Below, piece by piece: positions 24,446-32,176 of a stretch of 63,476 nucleotides of DNA (within the stretch, counting starts at the first letter, position 1; each line of letters begins with the position of its first letter). A program made the translations under genes and the position numbers. The notes under the pieces are model-generated. The model saw nothing but the letters and a program-made list of their open reading frames with translations. It had not been told where the DNA came from and searched no databases. Source of the stretch: Lentisphaerae bacterium GWF2_57_35 (GTDB lineage Bacteria > Verrucomicrobiota > Kiritimatiellia > CAIQIC01 > GWF2-57-35); NCBI GenBank assembly GCA_001804865.1, contig MHBK01000073.1, positions 1-63,476 of the forward strand, given 5' to 3'.

Positions 24446-26215
24446 ATGCACAACGGTTTTGCATCGCGTATCCTGATCGTCGTCCTGTCCTTTGCTTTCA
24501 TGGTCCTGTCCGCTTACGCCCAAGGCCCGATCGTTCCCACCAATGGGCCGGGGCTGTCCATGAAAACGCTCGATCAAGTCGAGGCCCGGATACCCATCTC
24601 CTCCATCCCAACCGTCCTTAACCAGCCCGGGTCCTATTACTTCACAGGGTCGCTCTCCATGACGTCCGCCGCCCACGGCATTCAGATTTCTGCCGATCAG
24701 GTCACCGTGGACTTGAACGGTTATTCGCTCTTCGGAACGACCAACGCCACCCGCAGCGGCATCTTTGTCAGCGGACTGCGTAAAAATATCGTGGTCAAAA
24801 ACGGAGCCCTCGCCGGCTGGGGTTGGGATGGCGTTGACATTTACAACTCAGACAACGGGCGGGTTGAAGCGATCCAAGTCAAGGACGTCGGCCTCACGGC
24901 CATTCGGTTGGGGTTTAACGGGCAAGCCAACGATTGCCAAGTCTTGGGCTCACGGATTGGCTTATACTCCTTTGACGCCTGCTCGGCGCGTCGTTGCCAG
25001 GTATTCAATACACGGGAAAATGGCTTTGAGTTGGGAACCCGAGCCATCGTCGAAGATTGCCAAGCCTTCAACTGCGGCACCAATGGGATTTACGTGGGAG
25101 ACGAAAGCGTCGTGAAGAACTGCCACGTGGTTTCCAATCGAGTTAACGGCATCACCCTTGGAAATCGCTGCGAAGCCTCCGGCAATCATGCGAATCGAAA
25201 CGGCCTGAGCGGCTCCGGCGCCCACATCCTGTGCCGGGGCAACCAAAATCTCGTCGAACGCAATCAACTGAACGAAATTTCCGACGCCGTCATCCGCGCC
25301 CGGGGCAGCGACAACGTCATTGCCGACAATGTGGTATTGGACACCTTGACCACCTACGATCTTTCGGCCACCAATTCCATCAACATCCTGATCCACAAGC
25401 TGCCGGTCACCCTGAGCTGGCCCTGTTCCGCCCGGTTGGCCGGTTCTTTAACCGGGGTCGACGGCATCTTCATCGACTCCGACGGCGTCACCCTGGATTT
25501 GGGCGGTCACACGTTGAGCGGACGAGGGGGCACGTACGGCATTACCCTGGATGACGTTAATGACGTCACGATCCGCAATGGCGTCATTCGCGGGTGGAGC
25601 GGACGCGGCATCAACGGCGACAACTCGCAGGACTGCCGCGTGGAACAAGTCAAATTTGTCGACAACGGCATGGGGCTTATGCTGGACAATGGCGCCCGGA
25701 TTTCTCAATGCGAATTTTATCTGAACCATCAGACCGGATTGTACTGCAATCAAGGCGCCCTTGTCACCGAGTGCGCCGCCGTTGAAAATTTGGATGGCAT
25801 CCGCGTGGGCATGGGCAGCGTGGTCAGCCGTTGCGTGGCGCGATCGAACAATCGGGACGGCATTCTGGCGCTCGCGGGCTCCGAGGTAATGGAGTGCTCG
25901 GCCACCGACAACAACACCAACGGCATCCGCGTGGCCGAGGGCTGCATCGCCCGCAACAATAGCTGCGCGCTGAACCGGGTCGGCTTATCGGTGGAATCCA
26001 TCGGCGGGTCCCGGATCGAGGACAACAACCTGGCGTTTAACACGGTTTATGGCATTCAGGTTTATCAGCCGGGCAACATCATCACACGCAATACCGCCCG
26101 ACAAAACGGCAGCGACTACGCCATCGCTGTCGGCAACGCCACCGGCATTCTGGTGAACGTAACCGCCGGCGGAGCCATCGTCACCTCCAATCCCTGGGTG
26201 AATTTCTCGTTCTGA
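24446..26215 (+). CDS. Secreted parallel beta-helix repeat protein
   Basis: 589 residues. ATG 24446 is preferred over 24434 because GGAGG lies between them. Signal peptide VVLSFAFMVLSAYAQ. Two tandem halves each begin with a conserved cap: LDQVEARIPISSIP with PGSYYFTGSL and VTVDLNGYSL in the first half, and CSARLAGSL with VTLDLGGHTLSG in the second. Each is followed by right-handed beta-helix turns of the NosD/pectate-lyase type (NGALAGWGWDGVDI, ENGFELG, NCGTNGIYVG, ENLDGIRVG). No catalytic residues can be named. The cap sequence occurs in many secreted proteins of PVC bacteria and Acidobacteria. Probably a polysaccharide-binding or surface protein. It lacks the C-terminal module found in the proteins at 32177-55345. 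Confidence 0.8.
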   Translation: MHNGFASRILIVVLSFAFMVLSAYAQGPIVPTNGPGLSMKTLDQVEARIPISSIPTVLNQPGSYYFTGSLSMTSAAHGIQISADQVTVDLNGYSLFGTTNATRSGIFVSGLRKNIVVKNGALAGWGWDGVDIYNSDNGRVEAIQVKDVGLTAIRLGFNGQANDCQVLGSRIGLYSFDACSARRCQVFNTRENGFELGTRAIVEDCQAFNCGTNGIYVGDESVVKNCHVVSNRVNGITLGNRCEASGNHANRNGLSGSGAHILCRGNQNLVERNQLNEISDAVIRARGSDNVIADNVVLDTLTTYDLSATNSINILIHKLPVTLSWPCSARLAGSLTGVDGIFIDSDGVTLDLGGHTLSGRGGTYGITLDDVNDVTIRNGVIRGWSGRGINGDNSQDCRVEQVKFVDNGMGLMLDNGARISQCEFYLNHQTGLYCNQGALVTECAAVENLDGIRVGMGSVVSRCVARSNNRDGILALAGSEVMECSATDNNTNGIRVAEGCIARNNSCALNRVGLSVESIGGSRIEDNNLAFNTVYGIQVYQPGNIITRNTARQNGSDYAIAVGNATGILVNVTAGGAIVTSNPWVNFSF

Positions 26216-26258
26216 GGCGAAGCAACGCGGATATTTTTTCCGACGCGATAAAGCAAAG

Positions 26259-26307
26259 GGGATGAACCGCGCAGAAGCCTTGTCGAGCCTCTGCGCAGTC
26301 TCATCCC
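26259..26307. terminator. Bidirectional hairpin between convergent genes
   Basis: GGGATGA (26259-26265) pairs with TCATCCC (26301-26307), with an inner GCGCAGA/TCTGCGC stem. It sits in the 111-bp gap between the beta-helix gene and the convergent ferritin-like gene. Confidence 0.5.
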
Positions 26308-26326
26308 TCCATCCCTTCCGTTTTTC

Positions 26327-26884
26327 CTACGGGTGCAGAAACTTGGATACAAACGGCGATTCGCCGACGGTGCGTCGGCGAAAATGCCCCGACGGGCCGT
26401 GGGCCAGAAATTCGGCGAACCAGGCTTCGTGTTCGATTTCCTCGTGCAGAATCGCCAACGACAGGTCGTAGGTCCGGTGATCCTTGCCGCAGGTCAAATT
26501 ACAGATATTTGTGTAGCCGTTGACCGCGCATTGCTCGGCCCGGAGCAGCACCTGAAGAATCGCATGAATGTCCTTGGGATTCTCCGGCAACCGCGCCGGC
26601 GGACAGGCGGACAGGTCGTGAAAAACTTTCATGTCGTCCGGCAGCTTGCCGCCCAGTTCGTAAATGCGGGGCGCCAGCGCCTCGAAGTGATTCCGATCCT
26701 CGATGCGCGCATCCTCGGCAATCTCCTTCAAGCCTTCGCCTTCCATTCCGATCAGGTTTACTCGCAGAATGGTGTAATAATAAAATGTCGTCAGCTCCGC
26801 CGCGGCATTGCTGACCAACAGCTTCACCAACTCTTCCACATTGATGCCCGCTTTTTCCACCAGTTGTCTTGATAGCAAGTTCAT
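26327..26884 (-). CDS. Dps-like ferritin-fold protein (DPSL type)
   Basis: 185 residues with ribosome site GGGAGCG. A four-helix ferritin-like fold with diiron ligands: AAAELTTFYYYTIL (Glu), ARIEDRNHFEAL (ExxH), LLRAEQCAVNGY (Glu) and LHEEIEHEAWFAEFL (ExxH). Cysteines in EQC and NICNLTC next to the metal site recall the thioferritin/DPSL group, which uses peroxide to oxidise iron and protects DNA and proteins in anaerobes. The C-terminal extension is RHRR-like basic. It stands alone. It fits the oxygen-defence theme of the genes at 35694-45282. Confidence 0.8.
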   Translation of the reverse strand: MNLLSRQLVEKAGINVEELVKLLVSNAAAELTTFYYYTILRVNLIGMEGEGLKEIAEDARIEDRNHFEALAPRIYELGGKLPDDMKVFHDLSACPPARLPENPKDIHAILQVLLRAEQCAVNGYTNICNLTCGKDHRTYDLSLAILHEEIEHEAWFAEFLAHGPSGHFRRRTVGESPFVSKFLHP

Positions 26885-27008
26885 GGATCGCTCCCTTCTT
26901 TTTTGATTCCCTCTTTCTGACCGTTATCAGGTCAATATGCTCCCATGTTTGTCTTTTTCATGCTGAAAAGATGCCGATTCGCAGAACCGGCCTACAAAAG
27001 AGCGGTTT

Positions 27009-27767
27009 CTATTCAGGGCGGGCTTGCGATAGGACGGCGCTTTGCGGCGCCACCGGCGGAATCTCCACCACCAGTTGCAGCTTGCCGATAAGAACAACGC
27101 CGTGCCGAAGCAGGCGGTTGGAGGGATCGAACTGAAAAGATGCTTTCAAGGTTGCATTGGTGCGCAGCCGGCTGTTGGCCGCCTGATCCAGAACGAACGT
27201 ATAATTCGCCCAAACGCCGAGCGACGAGTTGCTGCCGCTCTGTGCGGGGCCGAACACCTCCAGCACGTCTTCGATGGAGGGCACGAGTTCGGCCGTCAGG
27301 TTGGTGCACTGGGAGGCCCAGTCGAGTTTGTATTCGCGCTGGATCAGGCGGGATTTGCCGACGGCCTTGGCCGCCGACACGATCAAGTTGGTGCCCAGCA
27401 CCTGGGCCATGGCAACGGGATAATCGAATGCGGTCAGTCCGTCGGCATTGTAACGAATCTTGAAGCAGAGCATCTGCGGCGGCGCCGACTCGGAGAGGCT
27501 GCGATAATAGTAGGCATGCTCTTGTTCCCCACCCGGCTTCTGTTCGATGAACGTGGGAGGAAACCCGGTCAAGTCGGTCAGATCGTCCGGTTTCACGACC
27601 GGCTTTAAAAAATCGAGCGTGCTGCCGTCGTTCGATACAGCCACGTATTTATCGAAGGCCTTGAGCTGATTCTTAAACGAGAGCAAGCGGGAATAAAAGC
27701 AGGAGGTACAAATCGTCAATAACAGGCCCACGGCCAGCGCTTGTCGTACTTTGAAGGTCCATTTCAT
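27009..27767 (-). CDS. Lipoprotein of unknown function
   Basis: 252 residues from ATG 27767; the frame remains open upstream but there it runs antisense-like with poor composition through the neighbouring gene. The N-terminus has a lipobox (LLLTICTSCF). The body is a mixed alpha/beta domain with FDKYVAVSNDGSTLDFLKPV, PPTFIEQKPGGEQEHAYYYR, QREYKLDWASQCTNLTAELV and a strand-rich C-terminus. No family recognised. It is the last of four minus-strand genes that follow each other closely (29823 to 27009) with the small membrane protein, the YidD fusion and the TPR protein. Confidence 0.65.
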   Translation of the reverse strand: MKWTFKVRQALAVGLLLTICTSCFYSRLLSFKNQLKAFDKYVAVSNDGSTLDFLKPVVKPDDLTDLTGFPPTFIEQKPGGEQEHAYYYRSLSESAPPQMLCFKIRYNADGLTAFDYPVAMAQVLGTNLIVSAAKAVGKSRLIQREYKLDWASQCTNLTAELVPSIEDVLEVFGPAQSGSNSSLGVWANYTFVLDQAANSRLRTNATLKASFQFDPSNRLLRHGVVLIGKLQLVVEIPPVAPQSAVLSQARPE

Positions 27768-27801
27768 GTCGGGCTCTTCTACTCCAATCCAAGGGGCGGC
27801 G

Positions 27802-28677
27802 TCAAAACTTGAATCGCAACTGGACCAAGGGAAGCTCCTTCCAGTCCGGCTCGAAGGAGGCCTGGCCCATGATATCCCGCTCGCAGTCTTCCAGCCGGCG
27901 ACGATTGTACCGCGCCGCCGAATCGACGCCGCCGTAGATGCTGCCGGTGTACCAGGTGATTTCGCCAAAGGCAATGACGCTGAAGAAACCCCATTGCTCG
28001 TCTTCCGCCGTACTGGCCATGCCCCAAATGAAAAGCGCGTTGAGAATGATGGAGCGAAAGCCGTTGGCATATTCACCGCTGTAGAAATAGCCGAAGCCGG
28101 GGATGATGCCGAGCAGGCCGCCGAGCATCGGGCTTTTGTCTTTTTCGCGCCGGTACTTCTCGATGGCGGCCGCGCCGGCGGCCGCATCGGGAACCGACCG
28201 CAAGGCTTCAAGAGCGCCTTCGGGATTCTGCCGGCGGAGGTTCACTATCGCCAGCCGGCGCGCTGCGTATCGTTCGTAGTCGGCCGGCTCCTCGGCGGCC
28301 AAAAGTCCTTCCCAGTGATAGGCCGATTCGTCGTATCGCTTTTCGGCGATGGCGATTTCGCCGCGCAGAAGAGGTCGCGGCGAGAAAGAATCGGCCAAAG
28401 AATCTTCCGAACGATCAAGCATCTTTTCGGCCAGGTCGGTCTGACCGGCTTTCCAGTATTCGTAAGCCGACGCCCAGAACAAAGGTCCGCGATCCGAAGG
28501 CGTCCCGGCCTCCAGGGCTTGGCGCCGGAACTCCAAAGCGGCCTCGGCGGAACGACCGTCGCCGTCCAGTTGAACAGCCAGATTTTCTGCTTCGCCCGAT
28601 GCACAGGCGCCCGCCCACAGGAACAAGGCAAGGCCTGCCGGAAGGAAGGTCTGACGGAAACGAGTCGTTGTTTTCAC
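27802..28677 (-). CDS. TPR protein with C-terminal TM2/DUF5683-like membrane domain
   Basis: 291 residues with GTG start at 28677. The signal peptide is PAGLALFLWAGACASGE and may also be a lipobox. Residues 25-180 are TPR-like helices (AAEALEFRRQALEAG variants, QTDLAEKMLDRSEDSL, LLRGEIAIAEKRYDESAYHW). Residues 190-250 are a glycine-rich hairpin membrane domain: GGLLGIIPGFGYFYSGEYAN followed by SIILNALFIWGMAS. It ends with a strand finishing in LRFKF. The domain resembles DUF5683/TM2-like modules associated with envelope proteins. It follows the YidD-fusion gene by 21 bp, so a role in membrane-protein insertion or envelope assembly is plausible. Confidence 0.65.
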   Translation of the reverse strand: MKTTTRFRQTFLPAGLALFLWAGACASGEAENLAVQLDGDGRSAEAALEFRRQALEAGTPSDRGPLFWASAYEYWKAGQTDLAEKMLDRSEDSLADSFSPRPLLRGEIAIAEKRYDESAYHWEGLLAAEEPADYERYAARRLAIVNLRRQNPEGALEALRSVPDAAAGAAAIEKYRREKDKSPMLGGLLGIIPGFGYFYSGEYANGFRSIILNALFIWGMASTAEDEQWGFFSVIAFGEITWYTGSIYGGVDSAARYNRRRLEDCERDIMGQASFEPDWKELPLVQLRFKF

Positions 28678-28698
28678 TATATTGACAGGCTCTCTTTC

Positions 28699-29541
28699 TT
28701 AAAACGGCACATGGTCGTCGACGGGATCGGCATAGCGGGTGGCTCCATTTACTACGACCGGCTTTTCGGCCTCCTTCACCACGCTGGGCTCGCGAATGAA
28801 ACGGTCTCCCATCATGGGAAATCCCAGCCAGCCGTTTTTGCGGCAGGCCTGGCGAAAATATTCGGAGCAACTCGGTTCCAGGACGCACCGGGCGCCAATG
28901 GCCGGGGCAATCTGCGTGCGATAAAAGGAGACCATCAACTCTCCAGGCCAACTCCAGAAAGTCCTGCGCCGGGCCGTCGGACGAATGGCGCCCGCGCGCC
29001 GGATTTCCTTGTTCCAAGTGGGAAGACACTGAACCAGATTTGTGCGCCAATAACTCTGAATATCCGGCGACGCCTTGGTCCGCGACAGCAGGATGCAGGC
29101 GCCGAAGGAAGCTCGGGCACGAACTTGTCGATCCTGACTCTCCTGAAAAGCCTTCGTCAACGTGGCCAAGGCCTGCTCCTTGTCATTTCGAGCCCATTGC
29201 GTAAAGCCGACTTCAGATAAGGCCCAGGCTCGGGCTTCCTTGAAACCAGCCTGAGTCGACAAACAAAGCAAAGAGGTAAACGCCTGCTCATCGGATGGCG
29301 TCTGGCGAAGTTGGGCCGCTGCTTCTATCGCCGCAGCCATTTCGTCGGCAGGATGAAGGATCAGCACTCGATGAGCCTCCAACTGCGCGACCGCCCAGTT
29401 CGCCTCGTTAAACAACTCGCCAGCCAGAATAGGAACCGACGACGTCGGAACACTATCGGCCAGGCCGGTTATACAAATCCAAAAAAACAGGATTCCGAAC
29501 CATGGGCCCGGAATCCTGTTAAACCGAAACACGCTCAACAT
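28699..29541 (-). CDS. yidD: Signal-peptide/TPR protein fused to a YidD domain
   Basis: 280 residues. A normal YidD is about 70-85 residues and cytoplasmic. Here residues about 205-255 hold the YidD core (LMVSFYRTQIAPAIGARCVL, EPSCSEYFRQACRKNGWLGF, MMGDRFIREPS). This includes the PSCSEY box and a cysteine pair equivalent to the family's CRFxPSCS. It is preceded by a secretory or anchor segment (WFGILFFWICITGLADS) and about 170 residues of tetratricopeptide-like helices. YidD proteins aid YidC-dependent membrane insertion; an exported version is unexpected. The gene begins 4 bp after the small membrane-protein gene and is followed by a TPR/membrane protein. Confidence 0.75.
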   Translation of the reverse strand: MLSVFRFNRIPGPWFGILFFWICITGLADSVPTSSVPILAGELFNEANWAVAQLEAHRVLILHPADEMAAAIEAAAQLRQTPSDEQAFTSLLCLSTQAGFKEARAWALSEVGFTQWARNDKEQALATLTKAFQESQDRQVRARASFGACILLSRTKASPDIQSYWRTNLVQCLPTWNKEIRRAGAIRPTARRRTFWSWPGELMVSFYRTQIAPAIGARCVLEPSCSEYFRQACRKNGWLGFPMMGDRFIREPSVVKEAEKPVVVNGATRYADPVDDHVPF

Positions 29542-29544
29542 AAA

Positions 29545-29823
29545 TCAATAATAGGTCGCGCCGTATCGGGTAACCAAGTCGCTGCTCGTTACACCCTTCG
29601 CGCCTTCGATACCGTCCCAGATATTTCCGACGATGATCAAAGACAGCCATTCACGCCAATGGATGTTTTTTCCATCATTGTAAGCGCCCGCTGCGCGAAC
29701 GCCAAAGCAGCAGCCGGCAATGAAACCCATGAAACCGCCACGGCCCGTAGTCGCGGCCATCGTCGACTCGACCGCACCCAGCAGAAACACAGCAATCAAC
29801 AAACCTGCAATCAATTTCTTCAT
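29545..29823 (-). CDS. Small glycine-rich membrane protein
   Basis: 92 residues from ATG 29823, with AGGAGGGCG upstream that rejects the longer frame. A signal or first helix (LIAGLLIAVFLLGAVES) is followed by GRGGFMGFIAGCCFGVRAAG, a glycine-zipper-like helix, then HWREWLSLIIVGNIWDGIEG. The GG..G.I.G pattern resembles the C-terminal membrane domain of the protein encoded at 27802. First gene of the putative envelope operon containing the YidD fusion. Confidence 0.65.
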   Translation of the reverse strand: MKKLIAGLLIAVFLLGAVESTMAATTGRGGFMGFIAGCCFGVRAAGAYNDGKNIHWREWLSLIIVGNIWDGIEGAKGVTSSDLVTRYGATYY

Positions 29824-29942
29824 CAATACGCCCTCCTTTGTATCTGGCAAGCTATCATAACCTGCTCACAGGGGACAAGTAGTAATTTCAAGCATCCAGA
29901 CGTTGAAGGCAGGATTCCCAACCCACCTGCGCTCGTAGCGAA

Positions 29943-30686
29943 CTATTGAGACGGCGGCGTGTTGAACTTAACCCCAGGAAAGGCTTTCCCGGACTGGAAA
30001 GTCTCCGGTGGAATCGATGGGTTGACCCTCAGATTACTGAATCGTCGGCTTTCGCGGGCCTTCATCTCCCCCTGAACCGTTATTTCCGATTCCTGATGCA
30101 GCGCAAGCCATACGCCGGGAAGAGGCTGCTCGAAAGAGGAATAGTCGGTTGCGGCATAGCCATTCGTCATTTCCGGGGAGGTGTAAAATTCGAGCCGGGC
30201 CAGCCGATTGGAGGCATCGAACGACAACACGGCAAAGAGTTTTTCGGTGGAGTAACCCGTGCGCACCGGATAAGCCGCCGTGGCCGGCAAGTTGGTTTCC
30301 GACAGGTCTTTCAACCGCAGCAAATGCTCCATCGGCGAGGCCGGAATGCTTTGGGCCTGAATCTGCATGTCGAGGGGAAGCTGATCAAACGGAAACTGAA
30401 GCGCTGTTTGCCCCTCATCGGCATAAAAAAACTGCGTCGTTCCATCGCACAGAATCTTGCGCTTGATCGGTGTGGAATTTTCCACCAGCAGCCGATTGGG
30501 CGCTTCGAACCAGACGCGACTCAGCATCCGGCCCTCCCCCTCCGGCGTGGCTGTGTCCTTGCGGACATCGCAGGAGACGGTTTTGATGAGGCTGTAACCC
30601 GTCAGCAGTTGATCGACGCGATTCTGTGCCGATGCGCCGGATGACAACAGCAAACCGGCCAAGACCCACAGGATGTGTTTGAGCAT
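29943..30686 (-). CDS. LolA-like periplasmic lipoprotein carrier
   Basis: 247 residues with signal peptide (LWVLAGLLLSSGASAQ) and ribosome site AAGGAAC. The fold of LolA/LolB-type carriers is suggested by LTGYSLIKTVSCDVRKD, an early SRVWFEAPNRLLVEN strand pair, YSTEKLFAVLSFDASNRLAR, and PPETFQSGKAFPGVKF at the end. Outlier LolA-like proteins of this size occur widely in PVC bacteria and move lipids or lipoproteins across the periplasm. It is separated by about 120 bp from the upstream operon and probably has its own promoter. Confidence 0.7.
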   Translation of the reverse strand: MLKHILWVLAGLLLSSGASAQNRVDQLLTGYSLIKTVSCDVRKDTATPEGEGRMLSRVWFEAPNRLLVENSTPIKRKILCDGTTQFFYADEGQTALQFPFDQLPLDMQIQAQSIPASPMEHLLRLKDLSETNLPATAAYPVRTGYSTEKLFAVLSFDASNRLARLEFYTSPEMTNGYAATDYSSFEQPLPGVWLALHQESEITVQGEMKARESRRFSNLRVNPSIPPETFQSGKAFPGVKFNTPPSQ

Positions 30687-31056
30687 AACAAGTTCCTTTT
30701 TTAGGAATTGATGCCTTCTACGCCCTGGACTGTCAACATAATCGCAGAGGCCACGCTCTTATCCCGCTTCGCCGTACCGCTACGTAGCCGCCGGCGTAAG
30801 CCCTGTCTTTTATATACAAATTCTCCAAGAGAGTCCGGTATTCAAACGAGTCCTCATTCCTTATCCGTGGGACGCTTTGCCATCCGTGGGGCCACTCTTT
30901 TAAGAGCAGAAGTAGCCCCACGGATGGCAAAGCGTCCCACGGATAAAAGAATATTTGGAATGCGTGATCCTTAGCCGGTGGCTGTTTTTTGCCGGCCCTT
31001 GATGCCGCGCCTTCCAGCACGAAAAAATAGCGTATGCTTTAAGAAAAGGTGAACCT
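30687..31056. other. 370-bp gene-free stretch with repeat copy 1
   Basis: No gene supported. It has the short element CTACGTAGCCGCCGGCGTAA (30780 onward) and the 145-bp repeat at 30803-30947. The rightmost 80 bp probably carry the promoter of the MfnB-like gene, whose ribosome site is AAGGTGA. Confidence 0.6.
30803..30947 (+). repeat. 145-bp dispersed repeat with a 32-bp perfect palindrome, copy 1
   Basis: Starts CTGTCTTTTATATACAAATT. Arms 30861-30892 and 30915-30946 pair perfectly over 32 bp around a loop that itself contains the palindrome CTCTTTTAAGAG. Copy 2 at 31846-31990 is nearly identical and in the same orientation; a 33-bp fragment is at 9007-9039. Confidence 0.9.
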
Positions 31057-31821
31057 ATGAGAAAGCATCAACTGCTCGTTTCCGTGCGCGGTTCAAACGA
31101 GGCGCTGGAGGCCGCCCAAGGCGGGGCGCAGATCGTAGACGTCGAATATCCCGCCTCCGCACTCGGGGCGCCGTATCCGCTCAATATTGCCGCCGTTCGG
31201 ACTCATTTAACCCAAGCGGGCTTTCAACACGTTCGCGTTTCCACCAATATTGGCGAATTTCAGTCTGTCCGGGCCTCTGCGTGCCAGGCGGCCCTGGGCG
31301 TCGCCTTTGCGGGCGCCGATCTGATCAAATTCGGGCTGGCGGAACAAACGTTGGCCTCCGCTTCCTATCTGGCCGATACCATCGTGCGCACAGTCCGAAG
31401 TCTGGCGTCCGAGGGCAAAAAGCTGATTCCAGCGATCTTTGTTGACGAAGATATGCGCCGCTTCTTCGATCCCTTTATGGAAAGCTTTGAACTGGCCAAG
31501 CAATGCAAAGCGGACGGCATTCTCATCGACACTTACAATAAGTTGATCGGCAAGGGGCTGCTGGATTATTGCAAACCGGAGGACCTTGCCGCCTTTGCTC
31601 GTGGAATGCATAGCCTGGACAAGGAAGCCTGGATTTCCGGATCGATCCGATTAAAGGAGATGCCAACCCTGTGGCAGACCGGAGTGGATGTGATCTGCGT
31701 CCGAAGCGCCGCCTGCGTAAAAGAAGAAGGAACCGAACGCTTCGGCAAGGTAAGCCGTACCATCGTAAGCGAACTGGCCGCGACGCTGCCGGAAAGCTCG
31801 GCTGCGGAAAAGGCGATTTAG
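31057..31821 (+). CDS. mfnB: MfnB-like (5-formylfuran-3-yl)methyl phosphate synthase homologue
   Basis: 254 residues. The fold and order of conserved blocks match DUF556/MfnB: LLVSVRGSNEALEAAQGGAQ at the N-terminus, GADLIKFGL (lysine of the substrate site), ILIDTYNKLIGKGLLDY (Asp and Lys), and SGSIRLKEMPTLWQTGVDV with VRSAACVKEEGTERFG. MfnB condenses two glyceraldehyde 3-phosphates to the furan precursor of methanofuran; bacterial homologues serve H4MPT-linked C1 metabolism. However the block IVDVEYP has glutamate where, as I recall the family, IVDVK carries the Schiff-base lysine. The catalytic chemistry may therefore differ. The gene is alone, bracketed by two 145-bp direct repeats. Confidence 0.75.
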   Translation: MRKHQLLVSVRGSNEALEAAQGGAQIVDVEYPASALGAPYPLNIAAVRTHLTQAGFQHVRVSTNIGEFQSVRASACQAALGVAFAGADLIKFGLAEQTLASASYLADTIVRTVRSLASEGKKLIPAIFVDEDMRRFFDPFMESFELAKQCKADGILIDTYNKLIGKGLLDYCKPEDLAAFARGMHSLDKEAWISGSIRLKEMPTLWQTGVDVICVRSAACVKEEGTERFGKVSRTIVSELAATLPESSAAEKAI

Positions 31822-32176
31822 TCATTCCATAGGACGGCGAGGCCGCTGTCTTTTATACACAAATTCTCCAAGAGAGTCCGGTATCCAAACGAGTCATCAT
31901 TCCTTATCCGTGGGACGCTTTGCCATCCGTGGGGCCACTCTTTTAAGAGCAGAAGTAGCCCCACGGATGGCAAAGCGTCCCACGGATAAGAGACAGGCGA
32001 GGTCGCCCCGGCTCCATTTCGCAAGCCCGCTCCTTATTGAACGAAATGAATCTGCGGCCGTGTCGTGATGCGCCCAGGGCTGCGGCCTTGCGGCATTTTT
32101 TATTCGTCAAACGGCCTATTTTGGATACTCTGGCGATAATTTCACAACGCGAGGCGATTCTTTCAGGGAGGTTGGT
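31822..32176. other. 355-bp gene-free stretch with repeat copy 2 and promoter region
   Basis: No gene supported. It contains the 145-bp repeat copy 2 and a GGCGAGGTCGCCCCGGCTCC element at about 31996-32015. The remaining bases presumably hold the promoter of the repeat protein at 32177, which has a GGGAGG ribosome site. Confidence 0.6.
31846..31990 (+). repeat. 145-bp dispersed repeat with a 32-bp perfect palindrome, copy 2
   Basis: Arms 31904-31935 and 31958-31989 pair perfectly. It differs from copy 1 at only about three to five positions, which implies recent duplication or ongoing homogenisation. Confidence 0.9.

Noticed and set aside
27768..28211. Extension of the lipoprotein frame to 28211
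   Set aside because: Composition is that of an off-frame over the TPR gene; the lipobox start at 27767 is natural.
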